Assembly: GCA_024277025.1 (NCBI GenBank)
Contig: JAJRWA010000035.1
Location: 1-44,531, forward strand
Direction of reading: 5' to 3'
DNA: 44,531 bases
From: Candidatus Krumholzibacteriota bacterium
GTDB taxonomy: Bacteria > Krumholzibacteriota > Krumholzibacteriia > LZORAL124-64-63
Shown: positions 16,754-24,074 of the stretch, piece by piece
Layout of the letters: each line of letters opens with the position of its first letter
Position numbering within the stretch: position 1 is the stretch's first letter
Notes under the pieces: generated by a model
Databases searched by the model: none
What the model was told of the DNA's origin: nothing
What the model saw: only the letters and a program-made list of their open reading frames with translations
Translations under genes and position numbers: made by a program

Positions 16754-16775
16754 TCAGGGAGTGGGGCCTCCCTGA
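16754..16775 (-). promoter_or_regulatory. Perfect inverted repeat at the predicted nfu transcription start
   Basis: TCAGGGAG (16754-16761) and CTCCCTGA (16768-16775) form a perfect 8-base inverted repeat with a 6-base spacer. It lies immediately downstream of the predicted minus-strand -10 box (16784-16779), covering the expected +1. It could be an operator for a dimeric repressor or a 5' leader hairpin. Confidence 0.4.
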
Positions 16776-16778
16776 CAA

Positions 16779-16806
16779 AAGCTAAGTCGGTGGGCCTGGA
16801 TGTCAA
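16779..16806 (-). promoter_or_regulatory. Predicted promoter of nfu
   Basis: On the minus strand a perfect TTGACA (16806-16801) is followed after 16 bases by TAGCTT (16784-16779). The predicted start of transcription falls about 60 bases before the nfu ATG. Confidence 0.48.
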
Positions 16807-16915
16807 CCCGGGTATGTTCTTCGCGCGCAAATAGCATTGAGCTCAGCCGGTTCGTCCCTTATGATGCTGCGGCACCGGTTCTGACAACACGCAATTCCCA
16901 AGGCGGAAACAGGCA

Positions 16916-17740
16916 ATGAGCGAGTCCCTGGCCGAAGAACTCTTTGTCCTGCGCGAGCTGGCCCTCGTCGCGGGCGGTATGCTGTTGGACAGCATGGGGC
17001 ACGTGGGGCCCATCGCGCGCAAGAAAGCGACCGAGATTGTCACCGAGGTGGACCGGCGCGTGGAGGATATGATCGTCGAGGGTATCACCCACACCTTCAC
17101 CGGCGACACGATTCTGGCCGAGGAATCCGGCGGCACCGCGGGCACCAGCGGCCGCACCTGGTACATCGATCCGCTGGACGGGACCACGAATTACGCCCAC
17201 GGCTATCCTGTCTTCTCGGTGAGCATGGCCTGTGCGGACGCGGAAGGGTTGGTTCTTGGGGCGGTCTTTGCGCCCTACCTGGACGAACTCTACCTGGCCC
17301 ACCGAGGCGGCGGCGCGGTCATGGAGCGGCCCCGCCACGGCATCAGCGATCCCTTGGAGGCTCGCCGGGAAGTGGCCATGACCGATGCCCTGCTGGCGAC
17401 GGGTTTTCCCTACGTCCGGGACGAGGGCGTTGACCTGAACGCCGGCCGCGTGCGCGACTTTCTGAAGGCCAACTGCCATGGCGTCAGGCGCGGTGGCAGC
17501 GCGGCGGTGGACCTGGTCCACGTGGCGGCCGGCAAGCTGGATGGCTACTGGGAAACCAGCCTGCGGCCCTGGGACACGGCTGCCGGCACCCTGATCGCCC
17601 GTGAGGCCGGCGCCCTGGTTACCGATCAGCTGGGCCAGCAGGAGCCGCTGCACTTCCAGAACATTCTGGCCGCGGCGCCCGGTCTGCACAATGTGATGGT
17701 CGAGATCCTGGCCCGCAGCGAAGGAAAGGGATTGTCGTGA
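16916..17740 (+). CDS. Inositol monophosphatase family phosphatase
   Basis: 274 residues, the standard length for the Mg-dependent, lithium-sensitive phosphatase family. Metal ligands are visible: the EE pair at 69-70 (LAEESGG), D85 and D88 in WYIDPLDGTTNYAHG, and D220 in SLRPWDTAAGTLIAREAG. The family includes SuhB/inositol-1-phosphatase, histidinol-phosphatase (HisN type) and PAP phosphatase; the motifs do not separate these confidently, so I give no symbol. It overlaps the cutA start by four bases (GTGA) and is probably co-transcribed with cutA and the NhaC-like gene. It acts in the cytoplasm. Confidence 0.9.
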   Translation: MSESLAEELFVLRELALVAGGMLLDSMGHVGPIARKKATEIVTEVDRRVEDMIVEGITHTFTGDTILAEESGGTAGTSGRTWYIDPLDGTTNYAHGYPVFSVSMACADAEGLVLGAVFAPYLDELYLAHRGGGAVMERPRHGISDPLEARREVAMTDALLATGFPYVRDEGVDLNAGRVRDFLKANCHGVRRGGSAAVDLVHVAAGKLDGYWETSLRPWDTAAGTLIAREAGALVTDQLGQQEPLHFQNILAAAPGLHNVMVEILARSEGKGLS

Positions 17741-18060
17741 GCCAACCCTCCCTGCGCATTCTGGAGACGACTTTTCCCGACCGGACCCAGGCTGAGAAAG
17801 CGGCCCGTCTGCTGGTGGACGCCGGTCTGGCCGTGTGCGGTCAGGTGGGGGCGGATCTGGTGTCTTTCTATCAGTGGGATGGATCCGTGCGGCAGGACAG
17901 CGAGGTTGCCGTGACCTTCAAGGTTCTGGATGAGCGCTTTGACCTCTTTGTCGGCGAGCTGAAACTGTTGCACCCGTACGACATTCCGCAGTTGATTGCC
18001 TGGCGCGTGGAGTGGGCAAACACCGCCTATTTGGACTGGGCCCGGGGTCAAGGGAAATGA
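17737..18060 (+). CDS. cutA: CutA1-type divalent-cation tolerance protein
   Basis: 107 residues, the full length of the CutA1 family of trimeric PII-like proteins. Recognisable blocks are ILETTFPDRTQAEKAARLLV at the N terminus, SFYQWDGSV about residue 47, and LLHPYDIPQLIAWRV about residue 77, with YLDWA at the end. CutA is linked to copper tolerance in E. coli, but its molecular role is not settled. The usual LAACVN segment reads LAVCGQ here. The start is GTG, four bases inside the preceding stop. Confidence 0.88.
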   Translation: MSQPSLRILETTFPDRTQAEKAARLLVDAGLAVCGQVGADLVSFYQWDGSVRQDSEVAVTFKVLDERFDLFVGELKLLHPYDIPQLIAWRVEWANTAYLDWARGQGK

Positions 18061-18064
18061 GCCG

Positions 18065-19753
18065 ATGAATCTTTTTCGCCGCACCGGTTGGCTGGTATTG
18101 GGTTGGGTTCTGCTCGATGGCTCGGGGCAGGCCGCCCTGGCGGCGCCGGCGGCCGCTGCCGCAACCGTCAACCACGGCTGGCTCTCGATTGTACCGCCGG
18201 TCCTGGCGATCGGCCTGGCCCTCTGGAAACGTCAGGTGCTGGTGGCCCTGGTGCTGGGCGTGTTCACGGGTGTGCTGATCCTGGAGGGGAATCCCCTGAC
18301 CGCCTTCCTGCGCATGGGGGACACGTATCTGGTCGGAGCCCTGGCGGACCGGGATCATGCCGCGATCCTGATGTTCTCAACCATCCTGGGCGGCATGGTG
18401 GGCGTGTTGTCGCGCAGCGGCGCTTCCGAAGGCATTGTCCACTGGCTGAGCGGCAGGGTGCGTGGCCGGCGCGGCGGCCAGACCGTCACGGCGGTCATGG
18501 GCACGGTGATCTTTTTCGACGACTACGCCAACACCCTGTTGGTCGGGGCGACCATGCGGCCGCTTACGGATCGCCTGCGGATCTCGCGCGAAAAGCTGGC
18601 CTGGCTGGTGGACAGTACTGCGGCGCCGGTCACCACGGTGGCGGTGATCTCGACCTGGATCGGGTTCGAAGTGGGCTTGATCCAGGATGCCATGGCGCGG
18701 CTGGATCATGGCAGCCAGGCCTATACCTTCTTCATCCAGACCCTGCCCTACAGCTTCTATCCCCTGCTGACCCTGCTGATGGTCTATCTGGTGGCCGGCT
18801 CGGGACGGGATTTCGGCCCCATGCTGAAAGCGGAACGGCGCGCCTTCCACGAGGGACTGGTCCTGTCACCGGATGCGCGTCCGGCCAGTGATACGGCCGA
18901 GGCAGTACCGGATGAGAGCCGCGAACCGGCCAACCCCCTGCTGGCCGGCATTCCCATTCTGGGGGTGATCCTGACCACGGCCCTGGGGCTCTATTTCAAC
19001 GGCCGGGGCACCGCCCTGGCGGCCGGAATCGAGTCGCCCGGCCTGCGCGAGGTGCTGAACCACGCCGACAGTTTCGCGGTGTTGATGTGGGCGGCGATGA
19101 CCGGCGCCGGGCTGGCCATCGCCCTGACGACGGCCACCCGCCGGCATTAGCTCGCCGACGCCCTGGATGGTTTTATCGGGGGCGCCAAATCCATGATCGT
19201 TGCCGTGGCGATCCTGTTGTTGGCCTGGTCCCTGAGCGCGGTGTGCGACGGGCTGGGCACGGCCGGTTACCTGATTGAGATCAGCCGCGAGGTGCTGTCG
19301 GCCCGCCTGCTGCCCCTGGTGGTCTTCGTGCTGGCGGCCGCCGTCAGTTTTGCCACCGGCACCAGCTGGGGCACGATGGCCATCCTGATGCCGCTGGTCT
19401 ACCCGCTGGGCCATCAGCTGCCGCTGGAGGCGGGGCTGGGGGCGGCGACGTCTCTGCACATCCATCTGGCGGCCGTGAGCGCCGTACTGGCCGGAGCCGT
19501 GTTCGGCGACCACTGCTCGCCGATCAGCGATACGACGATCCTGTCGTCGCTGGCCACGGGCTCGGATCACGTGGATCACGTCAAGACCCAGCTGCCGTAC
19601 GCGTTGTCCGTGGCCGGGGTGGCGGCCTTGTGCGGGTACGTGCCGGTCGGCTACGGCGTCTCGCCCTGGCTGTCGCTTGGCTTGGGCGCGGCTGCGGTGG
19701 TGTTTATGGTGTTCTGGTTCGGCCGCAAGGTGGACCAACTGCCGGGGCAATAG
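18065..19753 (+). CDS. NhaC-type Na+/H+ antiporter with in-frame TAG at codon 362
   Basis: The frame from ATG 18065 to TAG 19751-19753 spans 562 residues with about 11-12 hydrophobic segments and matches the NhaC family of Na+/H+ antiporters (PF03553). Family-like stretches include VIFFDDYANTLLVGATMRPL about residue 150, DSTAAPVTTVAVISTWIGFE about 184, AWSLSAVCDGLGTAGYL about 387, and FGDHCSPISDTTILSS near 480. TAG at 19148-19150 interrupts the loop before DALDGFIGGAKSM. The frame and the family match continue unchanged, so one substitution explains it; the lost residue could be Ser, Gln, Glu or others. ATG 18065 starts four bases after cutA; an Ala-rich hydrophobic N terminus precedes the first conserved helix. 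The transported substrate is inferred only from the family. Confidence 0.83.
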
Positions 19754-19823
19754 ATGCTGGCCTCAGACCGGGCGGCGCCTTAAATTGAATCAGCCCCGAT
19801 AACATCCAGCTCTGGAGAATTTC

Positions 19824-20594
19824 ATGACCTCTCTCGCATCGTTCCCTGCCCGCCGCCCGCTGTTCCTGTCGGTCCTGCTGGTTCTGCTGCTGGGCCTGGC
19901 GTCGTGCGGCAGCCAGAAGATCACGTTCATCTATCCGGATGAGGCGATGGAAGGGCAGTTGCGCCTCATGAAGATGCCGCCGGTGTACCTGGACTCGGTG
20001 ACTGACATGCGGCCGCCCAGCCAGAAGGAAGGCCAGGGGCATTTCTTCCACATCATGTATCCCGGTGACGACTCCTGGGAAGTCCCGGCGACCCAGATCT
20101 ACGCCGAGGCCCTGGCCCAGGATCTGGAGCAGACCCACATGGTCGAGCTGGTGCCGCTGCAGGCCCAGGCCGAGTACATCCTGTCGCTGGATCTGCTCGC
20201 GCTGACCTGCGAATTGAACCGCTCGCCGGCGGCGTTCCTGCTGACGGGCGCCATTGGCGCGGGCGCGGGCATGGCCCTGGGTGAGGATGGGAGCGATCGG
20301 GCCAAACTGGGGGCGGTGCTGGCCGCGATCGCCATGGTGGCCATTCCGGTGCCGACCAACAACCGGGCCGAGGCCGAGATCCGGCTCACTCTGAGGGACC
20401 GCTCCGGCGACATCCTTTGGCAGAAGAGCTGCTTTGGCGAGTACGAGGCAAAGAAGTATCTGACGGCCACCGCGCGCGAAGACCAGCAACTGGTCAACGA
20501 GCACCTGACCAAGGCGGTCAAGCGCGCCAATGCCTGTCTGCTCGGGCAGCTGCGTCAGTTTCTGCTGGAGCGGGCCCAGCCTTCAGGCTCGTAG
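19824..20594 (+). CDS. Outer-membrane-type lipoprotein of unknown function
   Basis: 256 residues. The lipoprotein signal ends LGLASC with C28 as the lipidation site. A beta-rich region follows (about 30-135), then a Gly/Ala-rich hydrophobic hairpin at about 138-175 (TGAIGAGAGMALG and the following AAIAMVAIPV), then a C-terminal module with EIRLTLRDRSGDILW and a helical tail. The layout resembles small LPS-assembly-like or GNA1162-like lipoproteins, but I cannot name a family. GGAG lies 8 bases before ATG 19824. It converges on phoH with a four-base gap and no clear terminator. Confidence 0.8.
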   Translation: MTSLASFPARRPLFLSVLLVLLLGLASCGSQKITFIYPDEAMEGQLRLMKMPPVYLDSVTDMRPPSQKEGQGHFFHIMYPGDDSWEVPATQIYAEALAQDLEQTHMVELVPLQAQAEYILSLDLLALTCELNRSPAAFLLTGAIGAGAGMALGEDGSDRAKLGAVLAAIAMVAIPVPTNNRAEAEIRLTLRDRSGDILWQKSCFGEYEAKKYLTATAREDQQLVNEHLTKAVKRANACLLGQLRQFLLERAQPSGS

Positions 20595-20598
20595 AGGT

Positions 20599-21951
20599 CT
20601 AGAGCAGCTCGGCCGCCAGACTGGCCAACTCGCTGCGTTCACTCTTGGCCAGGGTGATGTGCCCGTGGATGGCCTGATCCTTGAAACGTTCCACGACGTA
20701 GGTCAGGCCGTTGGATGACGCGTCCAGATAGGGATTGTCGATCTGGTAGGCGTCGCCGGTGAGCACGACCTTGGCGTCCTCGCCGGCCCGGCTGACCACT
20801 GTCTTGACTTCGTGGGGCGTCAGGTTCTGGGCCTCGTCGATGATGATGTACAGCTTGGGCAGGCTGCGGCCGCGGATGTAGGTCACCGCTTCGGCCTCGA
20901 CCACGCCGGTGTCGTACAGGTACTGCACCTTGTCGCCGCTCTGTTCCAGTTTCGGATCCACCAGATACTGCAGATTGTCCGAGACGGGCTGCATCCAGCT
21001 CGAGAGTTTCTCGTCCTTGGTGCCGGGCAGGTAACCGATATCCTTGCCCAGGGGCATGATCGGCCGCGAGACCATGATCCGCCGGTAGCGCTTCTCCTCG
21101 GCCACCAGCTGCAGGCCCACAGCCAAGGCCAGCAAGGTCTTGCCGGTGCCCGCCTGGCCCAGCATCGTCACCAGCCGGATGTCCTCGCGCAGCAGCAGCT
21201 CCAGGGCGAAATGCTGCTGCAGGTTGCGGGCCGACAGGCCCCAGGGGTGGCTGTCGGCGTGCTGCAGGGGCTCGATCAGGCCGCTGTCGGCGCGGTAGAT
21301 GCCGCGGGCGGTGTGTTTGGGATTGCCCGCGGCCTTGAGCAACACGCCTTCGTTGGGGCAGAATTCAGCCTCGACGGTCACGGGCTGCCCCTGGTAGAAC
21401 TCGTTGATCTGGTCGTCCGGGACGTCGTGTTCGCTCCAGCCGGTGTACAGCTCGTCGAAATTGACGATGCGATTGAGGTAGTCCTCGGCCTTGATGCCCA
21501 GGGCGTCGGCCTTGACCCGGGCGTTGATGTCCTTGGTCACGAAGACGGTCTCGATACCGGACTTGACCATGGCGCAGGCCGCGCTGAGGATACGGTTGTC
21601 GGGCACCGAGCGGTCCATGCCCTTGGGCAGGAAGTCGGTGAAGCTCTTGACCAGGACGAAGAGCTGGCCGCCGCCGGGCAGGGCCACGCCCTTGCTCAGG
21701 GGGCTGCCGTCGCGCAGGGAGTCGATGGTCCGGATGACTCGCCGGGCGTTGCGTCCTTTTTCGTCGTTGCCGCGCTTGAAACGGTCGAGTTCCTCGAGCA
21801 CATCCACCGTCAGCACCAGATTGTTGTCCTCGAAGGACGACAGGCAGTCGGCGTCGTGGATCAGGACGTTCGTGTCCAGGAGGAAAGTGCGGACGTGGGG
21901 GAGATTCAGGCCGTCGTTATCGTCAATCCAGTGGCCGGAGTTGGCACCCAT
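20599..21951 (-). CDS. PIN domain-PhoH ATPase (PhoH2 type)
   Basis: 450 residues joining an N-terminal PIN RNase domain to a C-terminal PhoH P-loop ATPase. The PIN acidic site is seen in FLLDTNVLIHDAD (D26) with a distal DINARVKAD. The Walker A motif GQAGTGKT is at 265-272 and the Walker B motif IIIDEAQNL is near 368. Studied PhoH2 proteins unwind and cleave RNA; that activity is inferred here. I chose ATG 21951 because GGAGG lies six bases upstream on the minus strand. The frame extends to 22005, but that extra part has no ribosome-binding site and no conservation. It is transcribed divergently from the M23 peptidase gene. Confidence 0.92.
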   Translation of the reverse strand: MGANSGHWIDDNDGLNLPHVRTFLLDTNVLIHDADCLSSFEDNNLVLTVDVLEELDRFKRGNDEKGRNARRVIRTIDSLRDGSPLSKGVALPGGGQLFVLVKSFTDFLPKGMDRSVPDNRILSAACAMVKSGIETVFVTKDINARVKADALGIKAEDYLNRIVNFDELYTGWSEHDVPDDQINEFYQGQPVTVEAEFCPNEGVLLKAAGNPKHTARGIYRADSGLIEPLQHADSHPWGLSARNLQQHFALELLLREDIRLVTMLGQAGTGKTLLALAVGLQLVAEEKRYRRIMVSRPIMPLGKDIGYLPGTKDEKLSSWMQPVSDNLQYLVDPKLEQSGDKVQYLYDTGVVEAEAVTYIRGRSLPKLYIIIDEAQNLTPHEVKTVVSRAGEDAKVVLTGDAYQIDNPYLDASSNGLTYVVERFKDQAIHGHITLAKSERSELASLAAELL

Positions 21952-22057
21952 GGAGGCCCTCCAGATATTTGCCCGGCAGGGCGGGGGCCTGCCGGATCGG
22001 TCCATGATGGAACAAGGCGGATCCTTCCTGTTTCCAGTCTACACCCGAAAGAGGATC

Positions 22058-22090
22058 TTGTCGCCACCGGAGTCCGGTTGTACGGTGGCG
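22058..22090 (+). promoter_or_regulatory. Possible promoter overlapped by an inverted repeat (phoH / M23 divergent gap)
   Basis: TTGTCG (22058-22063), 17 bases, then TACGGT (22081-22086) is a weak promoter for the M23 gene. CGCCACCG (22062-22069) and CGGTGGCG (22083-22090) form a perfect 8-base inverted repeat across the same stretch, with ACCGGA-G-TCCGGT nested inside. It may be an operator or a leader hairpin. Confidence 0.35.
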
Positions 22091-22125
22091 CGGAACATTA
22101 GCCCTTGAATGGAGTCGAGCCCCTG

Positions 22126-23955
22126 ATGTCACGCCTTATCCTGTCTTGCCTGTGGTGCCTGCTGCTGGCCGGCCCGGCGGCCGCCGGTGAACCGACAGGC
22201 CCGCGCTGGCCGCTGGACCTGCCCACGCGCTACCTGACCAGCAACTTCATGGAGTATCGCCCCGGCCGGTTCCACGCCGGCCTGGACCTGAAGACCCAGA
22301 CGGTGACCGGCTTTGCCGCCCGCGCCGTCGAGGACGGCTGGATCGTGCGCGTGCGCGCCACGCCGACGGCCTACGGTCGGGCGGTCTATCTGCGCGGCGA
22401 ATCGGGCCGGACCTATGTCTACGCCCATCTGGGCAGGTTCAGCGACCGGCTGCGGGGGCTGGTCGAGGCTCGGCGCGAAGTGACCGGCACCTACCGGACC
22501 CGGCTTCAGTTCAAGGCCGGCCAGGTGCCGGTGCGCCGGGGCGAGGTGCTGGGGCTGACCGGCCAGAGCGGCACCGGCGGTCCGCACCTGCATTTCGAGG
22601 TGCGCAACGCGGGGAACCGGCCGATCGACCCGCAGGGCGCGGGTTTTGCCGTGGGCGATACCATGACGCCGGTGATCCACCGGATCAGGGCCTGGCCGGT
22701 CAGTCCGGCGGCCCGGATTCAGGGTGAGGCCGTGGCGCACCTGTTGGCGGCACCGGCGGGCCTGCAGGGCGAGCTGCCGGAGTTGTCGGTATCGGGTCCC
22801 GTGGCCTTCAGCGCGCGCATCGTGGACCAGTCCGATATCCGCGGTCACCGCCTCGAGCCCAGCCTGATTGAGGTCTGGCTGGATGGGCAGCGCGTTTATC
22901 AGTGTCGCAACGAAAGTTTCGCCTTCGCCGAGAACGCCCTCGAACGCCTGGAGTGGATCGTGCTGCCCGGAATACGGGAGCACTGGCTGCACCGCCATCC
23001 GGCTGTTGCCCTGACTGGGCGGGCCGGCGGCCTGTGGTACCTCGGTCCGGCGGGGCAGGGGCTCAGTGAGGGGCGCCACCGGATCCGGATCGTGACCACT
23101 GACTGGGCGGGCAACACGGCTGAGGCCGATTTTGCGCTCGTGGTGGGGGCTGGAGCGGCGCCGGGGGCGTGGCGCGCGACGAGAACCAGCCCTGCGCTGG
23201 TGAGCGCCGACTCATTGCACAGTATTGAGATAACTCCATTCTTTGATGTAGATTCTGAAGTAGTACGGGCCGAGCGACCCCACCTGAGGCGCCGCGAGTA
23301 TTCCCCCCTGGACGGTGATCCGGTCATGGCGCCGCTGGTGGTGTACAGCGACCAGGTCGCGTTGAGCGAAATCCAGCGCGAGGCGGCGGCCAGCCAGGGC
23401 CTGAAGCCGCTGGGGCCCGGACGGCAATTCGTGGCGGCCGGTTGGCCGTTGGCGGCCTCGCTGCCGGTGCGCCTGACCGCGCCGGCGGAAGCTGCGGACA
23501 AGACCTGGGGATTGTACCGCTGGGACGACCCGGTCTGGGACTGGGCCGGGACCTGGCCCGGCGCTGAGGCTGCGGGGCCGGAAGTTGCGGTAACCATTGA
23601 CCGGACGGGCCTGTACGCCGTGCTGGCTGACGAACGGGGGCCGCTCATCAGCCCGCCGCCCGCACCGATAGCGATCGGCCCGGGGCCGGATTCCACCATT
23701 GAAGGCGTGACTCTGCCGCGCTGGGAGGTCCTGCCGGTGGGCCTGGTCGACAACGGGTGCGGCCTGGCGGCCGAGACCATCACCGTCCATCTGGACGGCC
23801 GCAGCCTGATTGTGGAACCGGATTTGCCCCGCGACCGCATCCTGATCGAACTGCCGGATGGCCTGGCGGCCGGGACCCACGAACTGGTGATCGAAGCGGC
23901 CGATCGGGTGGGGCATCCGGCGCGGCGGGCGGTGGCGTTCACGGCCCGGGATTGA
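22126..23955 (+). CDS. Secreted M23-family metallopeptidase with Ig-like C-terminal region
   Basis: 609 residues. A signal peptide (LILSCLWCLLLAGPAAAG) leads into an M23 (LytM/lysostaphin-type) zinc peptidase domain at about 30-180. Zinc and catalytic residues are visible as H50 and D54 in HAGLD and H154/H156 in GPHLHFEVR. The remaining 420 residues are beta-rich, probably several Ig-like modules, ending with TITVHLDGRSL and a possible bacterial Ig domain. The active-site residues are complete, so a peptidoglycan DD-endopeptidase role in the periplasm is plausible. ATG 22126 is preferred over TTG 22105 because it gives a clean signal peptide; GGAG lies at 22111-22114. Confidence 0.87.
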   Translation: MSRLILSCLWCLLLAGPAAAGEPTGPRWPLDLPTRYLTSNFMEYRPGRFHAGLDLKTQTVTGFAARAVEDGWIVRVRATPTAYGRAVYLRGESGRTYVYAHLGRFSDRLRGLVEARREVTGTYRTRLQFKAGQVPVRRGEVLGLTGQSGTGGPHLHFEVRNAGNRPIDPQGAGFAVGDTMTPVIHRIRAWPVSPAARIQGEAVAHLLAAPAGLQGELPELSVSGPVAFSARIVDQSDIRGHRLEPSLIEVWLDGQRVYQCRNESFAFAENALERLEWIVLPGIREHWLHRHPAVALTGRAGGLWYLGPAGQGLSEGRHRIRIVTTDWAGNTAEADFALVVGAGAAPGAWRATRTSPALVSADSLHSIEITPFFDVDSEVVRAERPHLRRREYSPLDGDPVMAPLVVYSDQVALSEIQREAAASQGLKPLGPGRQFVAAGWPLAASLPVRLTAPAEAADKTWGLYRWDDPVWDWAGTWPGAEAAGPEVAVTIDRTGLYAVLADERGPLISPPPAPIAIGPGPDSTIEGVTLPRWEVLPVGLVDNGCGLAAETITVHLDGRSLIVEPDLPRDRILIELPDGLAAGTHELVIEAADRVGHPARRAVAFTARD

Positions 23956-23991
23956 GAGTTCGTTTTCGACCATGATTTGCCACCGTCCGCG

Positions 23992-24020
23992 TTGATGGTC
24001 GGGCCGGAAACTGTTATGGT
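23992..24020 (+). promoter_or_regulatory. Predicted promoter of dnaE
   Basis: TTGATG at 23992-23997 and TATGGT at 24015-24020 are separated by exactly 17 bases, in the 119-base gap before dnaE. The predicted transcription start is near 24027, giving a leader of about 48 bases. Confidence 0.5.
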
Positions 24021-24074
24021 AGGCGGCACGACCGACCGACCTGTTTCCCGAGCAATGGAACGCGATCAACACCC

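Noticed and set aside
21952..22005. N-terminal extension of PhoH to ATG 22005
   Set aside because: There is no ribosome-binding site before it and the added residues are Pro/Arg-rich; ATG 21951 has GGAGG at proper spacing.
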